From the NCBI GenBank assembly GCA_014652975.1, contig BMZV01000005.1, positions 56,707-120,706 of the forward strand: DNA of 64,000 nt. Direction: 5' to 3'. Below are positions 6,947 to 14,777 of this stretch, one piece after another. Numbering within the stretch: position 1 is the first letter of the stretch; each line of letters opens with the position of its first letter. The DNA is from Kocuria marina. GTDB lineage: Bacteria; Actinomycetota; Actinomycetes; Actinomycetales; Micrococcaceae. The notes beneath the pieces are model-generated. The model was not told the origin of the DNA. It saw only the letters and a list, made by a program, of their open reading frames with translations, and did not search any database. The position numbers and the translations under genes are program-made.

Positions 6947-9723
6947 CCGGGGTGCGCGACGCCGCGTGGACGCTCCGGCGCCTCGACCCGTCGCAGGACC
7001 CGGGCGATGCCCTGACTCGTGGGATTCCCGCGCGGGTCCCGGGGACGGTGTCCGGTGCCCTGCGGGACGCCCTCGGGGAGGACCGCGTGGCCACCGTGCT
7101 GGCCACTGACGGTCCCGACACCGTGTGGGAGTACCGCACCCGGGTCACCACCGCCGGTGGTCGGCACCGGTTCATGTCCACGGGCGTGGCCACCGTGGCG
7201 CAGCTGCTGGTCGCGGACCAGGTCGTGCACGAGTCCCACAGCGCTTTCGCGCCGTGGGACGTGATCGCGGAGCTGCCGTCCGGGCCGTGTGAGATCGCCC
7301 TGCGGATCCTGCCCACGGCGTCCGTGAGCGTGCCGCGCAAGCCGCGCGCCCGCTGGTTGTCACCGCTCGTGTCCGAGCGCTCCCTGCGGTGGCGCCGCAC
7401 CCCGCTGATCGGCTCGATCGACTGGCCCGGTGCGCTGCCCGTCCTGGGCCCGTGGGGCGGCCTGCGCGCTGTCCCACTTCCTTCTTCCGCCGACGACGCC
7501 GCTCCCCACCCCTCGCTCGAACTCGTGCCGCGCGCAGTGCGCACACGGGTCGGGGGGGACGGTAGCGGCGTCGTGACCGTGGAACTCGCCGCGGGCGCGG
7601 GTACGACCCCGGATCTTCGCGCGGACACGGCCGGGAGCGCGGGCGCGGCCGCGGAGCTGGCGGACGTGGGATGCTCAGCGGACCCGGATGTTGCGGTGGC
7701 CCGCGGCGCTGCGGTGGAACATGCGCGTGAAACCGTACACATCACCGTGGAGCCTCCGTGTGAGGTGGACGCGCAACCGGTGACCGCCGAGCGCGTCGTG
7801 ACCGCGTCCGATGCCACATCGCGCGGAACGCTCACCGTGGACGTGACCGTGCCCGACCCCGCGCTGTGGTGGCCGCACGGGATGGGCGAGCAACCGCTGT
7901 ACCGGGTGCGGGTGCGCACCGGGCAGGGGGAATGCACGTACGCCGTGGGGTTCCGGACGGTGTGTGCCGAACCGCGGGACCGGGACCATCATGGCTTGGC
8001 CCTGCGGATCAATGACGTCCCCGTGTTCGCGAGGGGTGCCGTGTGGGCCGGTGCGGACCCCTTCGAGGTGGCCGCGGACCCGCAGCGCACCCGCGACGTG
8101 CTGGAACGCCTGCGCGCGGGCGGCAGCACCATGATCCGCGTCCCGGGAACGGCGTGCTACGAGACCGAGGACTTCCACCGCGCGTGCGACGAGCTGGGTC
8201 TCATGGTCTGGCAGGACGTGGCCCTGGGGCCTCAGGACCCGCCGGACGATCCCGAGTGGCGCGCCGGACTGCGTGATGAGGTCCGACACCTCGCCGCACG
8301 GTTGGCCTCTCATCCGTCCACGGTCGTGATCTCCGGGGGCACCGAGGTCATCCAGGCCCCCGTGCTCGCGGGCCGGCCCGCCGAGCAGTGGCGCACGGAC
8401 GTGATCCTGCGGGACGTTCCCCGCGCGGTCGGGGAGGCCGGCGCGGACGTGGTGGTCGTCCCGTCCTCTCCGTGCTCGGACGCGGACCTGGACGCCGCGC
8501 AGCACGCGTACGAGACGGGCGAGGCCTCGGGGGAGCGGGCGTCGTCGTCGTCAACGATGCCGACCGCAGCTCCCACGGACGCGGCCGACGGCGTGTCCCA
8601 CTATTTCGGGGTGGGGGCCTACGGGCGACCGCTCGAGGACGCGGTGACCCGCGGGGTGCGGTTCGCTGCGGAGGCGCTGGCCTTCGCGGTGCCGCCGGAA
8701 CCCGCCGCGGTGCGGGAGCAATTCGGGACGGACGGTCCGCTGGACGATGGGGATTCCGCGGACGCGTGGCGCGCCGGTGTGGCCCACGATCCGGGGGCGG
8801 AATGGACCTTCGAGGACACCACCGCGATCTATGTCCACCGACTGTTCCTGGACCGGGACAGCGATCCGGACGCCGGTCTGGCAACCCCGGGGCAGCCCGC
8901 GTCCGACGGCGCAGGGACGGGTCACGTCGAGCGCCTCGAGTACGAGCGCGCCGCGCTCGCCCATGTGTTCCAGCGGACTTTCGCCCAGTGGCGCAGCGAG
9001 GAGTCGCCGTGCCAGGGAGCGCTCGTGCTCTCGGCGCTGTCCATGGCCGCGGGGCCCGGGTGGGGTGTCCTGGATGCTTCCGGGCGGCCCACCGCCGCGT
9101 GGTACGGGATGCGCCGGGCGTGCGCGCCCGTGGCCGTGTCCTTCCTCCCCGCCGGCGGCGACGGACTACCCGTCCATGTCTGGAACGACGGCCCGACCCC
9201 ACTCACGGCCACACTGCGACTGACCGTGGCCACGGTGCACGGCGGCTGCCAGCAACCCCTCGACATCCCGGTCACGGTGCCCGCGCACGGTGAGACCGTG
9301 ATCCGCGCGGACCTCGCGGACGGTACGTTCCGGGACCTTGACCACGCGTACGGTTTCGGCGAGCGGGAGTACGACGCCGTGTCCGCCCAGCTCGTGAACC
9401 CCTCCGGTCGCGTGCTCGCCCGGGACGTCCACCTGACCGGCGGACCGCGACGCAACGATGCACCCGATCCGGGACTCGACGCTCACTGGGTCAGGACGGA
9501 ACAGGGGGAGTGGTCGGTGGCCGTGACGGCGTTCGGACTTGCGCGATTCGTGGCCCTGGACCTGCCCCGCGGGGCCGTGGCCGAGGACGGCTACGTCCAT
9601 GTGCTCCCGGGTGAGACGGTGCACGTTCCGGTCAGCGGAGCTCTCACCGACGAGGGTCGTGCGGCCGCGCGGGTGCGGGCGCTGAGCGCCCCATCGGTAC
9701 CGGTGGGCGCCGAGCCCGAGTAG
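6943..9723 (+). CDS. Divergent glycoside hydrolase family 2 (beta-mannosidase-like) protein
   Basis: 926 aa, GTG start overlapping the previous stop. Layout is GH2-like: N-terminal beta-sandwich (about 1-170), immunoglobulin-like region, TIM barrel from about 340 (FARGAVWAGAD) and C-terminal beta domains. The acid/base position reads ISGGTE (Glu468) where active GH2 enzymes have Asn-Glu, so the invariant Asn is Thr. A second Glu in RFAAEALAF near 585 could be the nucleophile. Low-complexity, Asp/Ala/Ser-rich inserts near 182-188 and 525-545 contain the GACGACGCC motif. No signal peptide. It may process a glycan carrier, or may have lost hydrolysis and act as a binding or transfer protein. Last gene of the operon; a terminator follows at 9793. 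Confidence 0.75.
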   Translation: MTGVRDAAWTLRRLDPSQDPGDALTRGIPARVPGTVSGALRDALGEDRVATVLATDGPDTVWEYRTRVTTAGGRHRFMSTGVATVAQLLVADQVVHESHSAFAPWDVIAELPSGPCEIALRILPTASVSVPRKPRARWLSPLVSERSLRWRRTPLIGSIDWPGALPVLGPWGGLRAVPLPSSADDAAPHPSLELVPRAVRTRVGGDGSGVVTVELAAGAGTTPDLRADTAGSAGAAAELADVGCSADPDVAVARGAAVEHARETVHITVEPPCEVDAQPVTAERVVTASDATSRGTLTVDVTVPDPALWWPHGMGEQPLYRVRVRTGQGECTYAVGFRTVCAEPRDRDHHGLALRINDVPVFARGAVWAGADPFEVAADPQRTRDVLERLRAGGSTMIRVPGTACYETEDFHRACDELGLMVWQDVALGPQDPPDDPEWRAGLRDEVRHLAARLASHPSTVVISGGTEVIQAPVLAGRPAEQWRTDVILRDVPRAVGEAGADVVVVPSSPCSDADLDAAQHAYETGEASGERASSSSTMPTAAPTDAADGVSHYFGVGAYGRPLEDAVTRGVRFAAEALAFAVPPEPAAVREQFGTDGPLDDGDSADAWRAGVAHDPGAEWTFEDTTAIYVHRLFLDRDSDPDAGLATPGQPASDGAGTGHVERLEYERAALAHVFQRTFAQWRSEESPCQGALVLSALSMAAGPGWGVLDASGRPTAAWYGMRRACAPVAVSFLPAGGDGLPVHVWNDGPTPLTATLRLTVATVHGGCQQPLDIPVTVPAHGETVIRADLADGTFRDLDHAYGFGEREYDAVSAQLVNPSGRVLARDVHLTGGPRRNDAPDPGLDAHWVRTEQGEWSVAVTAFGLARFVALDLPRGAVAEDGYVHVLPGETVHVPVSGALTDEGRAAARVRALSAPSVPVGAEPE

Positions 9724-9792
9724 CCGACGATCTCTCAACGGGCCGGGTGAAGCGTCACCTCATGACGGCCCCATGAGCCGCATCGACGAGAG

Positions 9793-9830
9793 AGCCCCGC
9801 ACGTGCTGGCAACGCCACCCGTGCGGGGCT
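9793..9830. terminator. Bidirectional terminator between convergent genes
   Basis: An 11-bp perfect stem, AGCCCCGCACG and its complement, encloses a 16-nt loop. It lies between the ends of the GH2-like gene (+) and the hydrolase gene (-), so it can serve both. No clear U-tract, as is common in high-GC actinobacteria. Confidence 0.75.
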
Positions 9831-9885
9831 CCTGAGTCATTTGCCGGCGGTTGTCATCGGCCCGCTGTCCCGTACACGCCGCGGT

Positions 9886-11637
9886 TCACACCTCGGGCAC
9901 GTACGCCAGGACGTAATCCACCATCCGGCGGCACGATTCCGTGGCGAACAGCGAGTGGTCCAACGGGTCCAGGACGGTGAGCGTGCTGCGCGGGCCCAGG
10001 CGCTGAGGTGTGACCCCGCAGTGCTTGGCATCGGCGGGTCCGAAGACCGCGTCCACCGTGAGTCCGGGGATCTTGGAGAGCCGGCGCAGCGTGGGCTGCG
10101 GGACGTCGATGACCCCCACCCCGGCCGCGAGCGCATTGACCCGAGGTGACGCGTTGCGGGCGCGGTGACGGGTGCCGCGTACCACGGTGCGCGCCGTCGT
10201 CCCCACGTAGGCGTTGAGCCCGGCCAGGACGGCATCCCAGCGGGAGCCGGCGGGTGCGTCGTCGGCGGCGGGAGCGGACGACGGCGCTGCCGCCGCCTCG
10301 TCCTGCCCGGGCAGGGTCGGGGCCAGGGGGCCGCCGCGCAGGCCCTGGCGCCAGTAGCGCCACGGTGCCCGCTGCCACGCGACGTTGTTGATGACCATGA
10401 GCGTGAGTCGTTCGCTCACGGTTGCGGGCAGTTCGTGGGCCGAGGCCACCAGGCCCCACGCGCCCAGACAGATGCCTGCCCCCAGGAGCGGACCGTCCGT
10501 GAGTTCGCTCAGGTGCATCACGAGTTCCCGGGACTCGGTGAGCGTGTGGTGAGCGTACGGGTTGGAGTCCTGCGTGATGTCCGAGCGCACGAGCTCGCCG
10601 GTGTCGGAGCGTTCGGCGAGCAAGCACACGGCGCCGCGCGCGGACGCGAGCAGCGCGGTGCGCAGCCACAGACCGCCGGAGGCCTCCATGACCTCCGAAC
10701 CTGGGGAGATGAACGCCAGCCCGGGGGCGTCGTGGTCGCGGGTCACCGGCTCGGTGATGATGGCCGGGCGTCGGGCGGCCCCGCTGGTCGAGCGCCGCAG
10801 CACCACGGATGTCCCGGCCACGTCCACGGTGATCTCCTGCTCGGGGACCAGGCCGTCCCCGCCGGGACGAGCGGTGTCATCCGGCGTCGTCCCGGCCGGG
10901 GCGGCGTCCAGCGCGGTGCGCACGGTGGCGATCAGACGGGCGGGGACGGCGGCCGCGCGGGGGTGCACGTTGATCGGGAGGGCGCCTGCTTCTTCGTCGG
11001 ACAGGATGCGGATCCGACGATCGGGACCGTCCGCGGGCTCGGGAAGCGCCTTGAGCGCGGCCGCGCCGTGCGAGGACAGCTGCAGGTTCATCAGTTCCGT
11101 GCCCTCGCTCACGCGGGGCGGTAGGTCGGGCCCGCCCATGCGGCGCAGTGCGCTCTGGTGGCGCACCCACTGCTTACCGGACACGGGGGCCAGCACCAGC
11201 CGGGAGGCCCAGCCATGATCCTCGGTGGCGGCGAGCACGGTGCCGCCCAGGCTGAAGCCCACCCCGTGGACGGGGCCGTGGGAGCTCGCCCAATCGCGGA
11301 CGGTGGTCAGGTCGTCGACCCACAGTCCGGCGTCCACGGCTTCCTCGGCGGTGGGGCTCTGACCGGTCCCGGACCAGTCGAGGCGCACCACACGCCACCC
11401 GTGAGCGGCCAGCGCCCGGGCCGTGTGGATCATGCTGCGGGTCAGGGTCACGCGCTCGCGTCCCGGGGACCCCACGACGATGACGGTCCCGCCGCGCTCG
11501 GTGGCCGTGGGTTCGTGCACGTCCACCGCGATCCACCGGTTCCCGGCAGGCACCCACCCGTGGCGTACGGAGTCCTCCTCGCGAACGCGTGAGCGGTGGC
11601 CGGGCCTGGAACGGCGCAGCTGCGAGTACGTGAGCAT
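9886..11637 (-). CDS. Second double-domain alpha/beta hydrolase
   Basis: 583 aa paralogue of the protein at 109-1782. The first domain here keeps an intact elbow, GFSLGG with Ser129. The second domain has GICLGA with Cys390 and a matching LDPLDHSL motif with His561 and Asp536, as in the paralogue. Residues 440-465 form an Ala/Ser/Asp-rich linker. The start is preceded by GGGGGA, an arrangement like that in front of the paralogue. It converges on the aminoacyl-carrier operon and probably belongs to the same system, but has its own promoter. Some resemblance to hydrolases linked to exopolysaccharide/exosortase loci is a weak impression only. Confidence 0.82.
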   Translation of the reverse strand: MLTYSQLRRSRPGHRSRVREEDSVRHGWVPAGNRWIAVDVHEPTATERGGTVIVVGSPGRERVTLTRSMIHTARALAAHGWRVVRLDWSGTGQSPTAEEAVDAGLWVDDLTTVRDWASSHGPVHGVGFSLGGTVLAATEDHGWASRLVLAPVSGKQWVRHQSALRRMGGPDLPPRVSEGTELMNLQLSSHGAAALKALPEPADGPDRRIRILSDEEAGALPINVHPRAAAVPARLIATVRTALDAAPAGTTPDDTARPGGDGLVPEQEITVDVAGTSVVLRRSTSGAARRPAIITEPVTRDHDAPGLAFISPGSEVMEASGGLWLRTALLASARGAVCLLAERSDTGELVRSDITQDSNPYAHHTLTESRELVMHLSELTDGPLLGAGICLGAWGLVASAHELPATVSERLTLMVINNVAWQRAPWRYWRQGLRGGPLAPTLPGQDEAAAAPSSAPAADDAPAGSRWDAVLAGLNAYVGTTARTVVRGTRHRARNASPRVNALAAGVGVIDVPQPTLRRLSKIPGLTVDAVFGPADAKHCGVTPQRLGPRSTLTVLDPLDHSLFATESCRRMVDYVLAYVPEV

Positions 11638-11852
11638 GAATGATCCCCCAAGTAATACGTGTCTCCGCCGCGGGCGTCCGGTTCTTCCCCAAGAACCTCG
11701 GCGCGCTTGCCCCCTGACGAACTTTTGCCCAGACTAACCATTTTCCCCGGGACGGGCGGAGTGAACTGTGCAAAAGCATACGCCTTTGGCGCGTGATTCC
11801 GGGGTTCCCGAGGGGAAATGCCTGCCCTCCCTTTAGGGGGTACTTAGGGCAG
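11638..11852. promoter_or_regulatory. Leader of the second double-domain hydrolase with a short hairpin
   Basis: This 215-bp gap is less GC-rich than its surroundings and must hold the promoter of the minus-strand hydrolase. A perfect hairpin, GGTTCTT-CCCC-AAGAACC at 11680-11697, lies about 43 nt upstream of the start codon and would be in the mRNA leader. I could not place -35/-10 boxes with confidence. Confidence 0.4.
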
Positions 11853-12806
11853 TTACCGGGTTTTCGCGGGGTCCCGCAGGTCGATCCCGAAGACCCGCTT
11901 CACCGCAGTGGTCACGTGGCGGCCATAGCGCTGCGAGGACGGCGTCGAGGAGAACGGCAGGAACCTACCGGGGACGTCCGGGTGGGTGATCTTCCCGTGG
12001 GTGGGCCCGGACGTGGTGACCTCGAAGCCCGCCCCGCGCAACCGTTCGAGCAGTTCCCTGCGGTTGGTGGGATAGCGGGTGCCGCTGCCCCCGGGTTTCG
12101 CACCGGTGTGCTCGAGGGAGTCGGGGGTGTCCGCCCAGGTCTCGTCCGGGCGCCGGGCGATCGCCCACCCGCTGCGGTAGATCCCCACCACGCGGTGCTC
12201 CGCCCGGGTCACCTGCACGCACAGCCGGCCGCGCACGTAGTAGTCGGTGCGCCCGAGGTCCGCGGTCCAGGTGTCCTCGGGGTCCGCCACGACGGCTTGC
12301 AGCGCGCTCTCGCTCACGTCCCACACGCCCTGTACGACGACGCCGTCCGCGGGCACCTCGAGCGCCGGGGCCCCCGACAGATCGGAGTCCACGGTGTAGA
12401 ACGCACGCTCGGGGGCAGTGGTGTCGGGGGTGATGCCCGCGCGCAACAGGCGAACGAACTCCGCGAGCTGCGGGTCCACCGTGAGCTCGCGTGGTGCTTC
12501 GGACGCGATGGGCGTGGTGGGTTCCCCGGCGGGGACCGTGCGCGGCCCGGGGCCCGGTTTGGGTACCCCGCCTGCTGCAGGAACAGCACGGGTGCCGTCC
12601 GCGCCGGGAACTGTTCGGGGCCCGGGACCTGACCGAGGCGTCCCGTCCGGCGCTGCTCCGGCCCGAGGTTCGGAGTCATCGCCGACGGCGTCCGCGTCCC
12701 CTTGCCGCTCGGAAGGACGCCACGAGGTGTAGTCCACCGGGCGGACGCCCAGTGCGGGGTCCTTGCGGCCGCGCATCGCGGCGGGGGAGGGGTGCGGGGT
12801 GCTCAT
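11853..12806 (-). CDS. Hypothetical protein with HicA-like C-terminal domain
   Basis: 317 aa. Residues about 15-110 are a disordered Pro/Gly/Ala linker containing two near copies of GPGPRTVPG. The middle (about 145-230) has a compact domain with VQVTRAEHRVVGIYRSGW. The C-terminus (about 250-312) reads LLERLRGAGFEV then PTHGKITHP and a TPSSQRYGRHV...GIDLR end, which resembles the double-stranded-RNA-binding HicA/YcfA fold with its His. HicA toxins are normally about 60-80 aa next to HicB; no antitoxin is seen here, so a toxin role is doubtful. Start ATG has GAGGAC upstream. Confidence 0.6.
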   Translation of the reverse strand: MSTPHPSPAAMRGRKDPALGVRPVDYTSWRPSERQGDADAVGDDSEPRAGAAPDGTPRSGPGPRTVPGADGTRAVPAAGGVPKPGPGPRTVPAGEPTTPIASEAPRELTVDPQLAEFVRLLRAGITPDTTAPERAFYTVDSDLSGAPALEVPADGVVVQGVWDVSESALQAVVADPEDTWTADLGRTDYYVRGRLCVQVTRAEHRVVGIYRSGWAIARRPDETWADTPDSLEHTGAKPGGSGTRYPTNRRELLERLRGAGFEVTTSGPTHGKITHPDVPGRFLPFSSTPSSQRYGRHVTTAVKRVFGIDLRDPAKTR

Positions 12807-12930
12807 GGCAGGTCCTCGGGCGGAAGGGGCGGTGTCCGTGCCACGCTGTCACGATACTGCCGGGATTACCAGCGGGCGGGCGGCCCGAGCGGGGAAGGGG
12901 CGCGTGCGGCGTCGTCGTAGAATCGAGCGG

Positions 12931-14070
12931 GTGGAATGCGGATATTACGACCGGGACCTGTGCCGATCCTGCACGGTGATCGAGGTACCCTACGCGCGGC
13001 AGCTGGCTCGCAAACAACAGCTCGTGCGCGACCTCGTGGATTCACACGGTGAGCCGCGGTGGCTCGAGCCGGTCGCGTCCGTGGAGGCGGGGTTCCGCAA
13101 CAAGGCCAAGATGGTCGTGGCCGGGAAGGTCGGCGCACCGACCCTAGGCATCCTGGACCGCGGGGGCCGCGGGATCGACCTGCGCGACTGCCCGCTTTAC
13201 CCCGAACCCGTGACGCGCGCGATCCACGCGCTCGCCGAGTTCATCGCGCGGGTGCGGCTGTTGCCGTACGACGTGGCCAAGCGGCGCGGCGAGCTCAAAC
13301 ACCTGATCGTCACGGGGAACCCGGACGGGCGGCTCATGATCCGGTTCGTGCTGCGCAGCACCGGGCAGCTGGCCAAGATCCGGGACAACACGGATCTGCT
13401 GCGCGAGCTCGTGCCGCACGCGGACGTGCTCTCCGTGAACATCCAGCCCGAGCACAAGGCCGTGATCGAGGGCGCCGAGGAGATCCTGCTCTCGCGGCAG
13501 GGCGAGCTGATCATGCCGGTCAACGGCATCGACCTGCGTGTCCGGCCGCGCTCGTTCTTCCAGACGAACACACGGGTCACGGAGCAGCTGTACCGCCAGG
13601 TCGCGGACTGGGTGGACGCGGTGGACCCGGCGAGCGTGTGGGACCTGTACTGCGGGGTCGGGGGTTTCGCGCTGCATGTCGCCGCTCCCACGCGCGAGGT
13701 CGTGGGCACCGAGATCTCCGCCGAGGCCGTGGCCTCCGCCCGGGACACCGCCCGCGCCATGGGGCTACCGGATGAGGGTCCGGGCTCCGTGCGTTTCCTC
13801 GCCGACGACGCCGCCGCGACCCCCGCGGATCTGCCCGGCACCCCGGAGCTCGCGATCGTCAACCCGCCCCGCCGCGGGCTGGAAGCGTCCCTGTGTGCGT
13901 GGCTCGAGAACTCATCGGTGGATCATGTCGTGTACTCGTCGTGCAACGCCACGACGCTCGCGCGGGACCTGGGCCGGATGCCGTCCTTGCGGCCCGTGGA
14001 AGCACGACTGCTGGACATGTTTCCCCACACCGAACACTACGAGGTCGCGGTCCTACTGCGCAGAGGGTGA
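12931..14070 (+). CDS. rlmC: 23S rRNA (uracil-C5)-methyltransferase RlmC
   Basis: 379 aa. I chose GTG 12931 because the family begins with the iron-sulfur cysteines almost at once: here C3, C11 and C14 (CRSC), with a fourth Cys in RDCPLYP. There is no N-terminal TRAM domain, which favours RlmC (U747 in E. coli numbering) over RlmD. The SAM motif is DLYCGVGGFALH and the catalytic Cys lies in VYSSCNATTLARDL near the C-terminus. The upstream ribosome site is weak. A terminator follows at 14173. The GGCGTCGTC 9-mer sits in the promoter gap (12908). Confidence 0.9.
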   Translation: MECGYYDRDLCRSCTVIEVPYARQLARKQQLVRDLVDSHGEPRWLEPVASVEAGFRNKAKMVVAGKVGAPTLGILDRGGRGIDLRDCPLYPEPVTRAIHALAEFIARVRLLPYDVAKRRGELKHLIVTGNPDGRLMIRFVLRSTGQLAKIRDNTDLLRELVPHADVLSVNIQPEHKAVIEGAEEILLSRQGELIMPVNGIDLRVRPRSFFQTNTRVTEQLYRQVADWVDAVDPASVWDLYCGVGGFALHVAAPTREVVGTEISAEAVASARDTARAMGLPDEGPGSVRFLADDAAATPADLPGTPELAIVNPPRRGLEASLCAWLENSSVDHVVYSSCNATTLARDLGRMPSLRPVEARLLDMFPHTEHYEVAVLLRRG

Positions 14071-14172
14071 GGGGCGGGACTACCGGTTCGATGCCGGCGA
14101 CCCGGCGAGGCTGACGACGGCGCCGGGCCCGGCGTCATCGTCCCGGGTCGCGGACGGGCACGCGCATCGAAG

Positions 14173-14212
14173 AAGCGTCCCGGGGTGCCCTGTCGAGCAC
14201 CCTGGGACGCTT
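14173..14212. terminator. Bidirectional terminator after rlmC and gntK
   Basis: A long hairpin pairs AAGCGTCCCGGGGTGC with GCACCCTGGGACGCTT around an 8-nt loop, with one mismatch. It lies between the convergent rlmC (+) and gntK (-). Confidence 0.78.
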
Positions 14213-14237
14213 CGGATGCTTGCCGCGAAGGCGTGGA

Positions 14238-14777
14238 CTATGAGTTCGCCGCCGCGATGGCCCGCAGCTTGGTCACTGCCTCGTTCACCATGTCCGGCAC
14301 GGACTGATCGATGTCGAGCTTGTAGCCGCCCTCCTCCTGCGCGAGCGGCTCGAGGGTGTCCAGCTGGGACTGCAACAGCGTGGCCGGCATGAAGTGCCCG
14401 CTGCGGCCCTCGATCCGCCGGGTCAGCACCGCCACGGACCCGTCCAGGTGCAGGAACAACGCCGACGGCGCTTGCGAGCGGATCCGTTCCCGGTACTTGC
14501 GCTTGAGCGCGGAGCACGCGATCACCATGCCCTCGTGCTGTTCACCCCGCTCGTGCAGTGTGCGGCCCACGATCTCGAGCCAGGGCCAGCGGTCGTCGTC
14601 GTCGAGCGGCGTGCCCGAGGCCATTTTCTGGACGTTCTCGATGGGGTGCAGGCTGTCCCCGTCGACGAAGTCCACACCCAGCTCGTGGGCCACGAGCGTG
14701 CCGATCGTGGTCTTGCCCGACCCCGAGACGCCCATGACCACCACGAGCGGTGCGATGTCCGTGCTCACCCCGCTCAC
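14238..14777 (-). CDS. gntK: Gluconokinase
   Basis: 179 aa, the usual length of thermoresistant-type gluconokinases, which phosphorylate gluconate to 6-phosphogluconate. The P-loop is GVSGSGKTT (16-24), followed by the DGDSLHP substrate motif and CSALKRKYR. Its start overlaps the stop of manD by 4 nt, so the two are co-transcribed. In an intact hexuronate or sugar-acid locus the pair would link mannonate and gluconate use. All motifs look intact, unlike the neighbouring manD. Confidence 0.92.
   Translation of the reverse strand: MSGVSTDIAPLVVVMGVSGSGKTTIGTLVAHELGVDFVDGDSLHPIENVQKMASGTPLDDDDRWPWLEIVGRTLHERGEQHEGMVIACSALKRKYRERIRSQAPSALFLHLDGSVAVLTRRIEGRSGHFMPATLLQSQLDTLEPLAQEEGGYKLDIDQSVPDMVNEAVTKLRAIAAANS

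Noticed and set aside
11853..12806. A HicAB toxin-antitoxin pair
   Set aside because: No HicB-like gene is adjacent, and the HicA-like part is only the tail of a much longer protein.
14080..14110. tRNA T-arm-like GGTTCGATGCC
   Set aside because: No acceptor, D or anticodon stem can be drawn around it.
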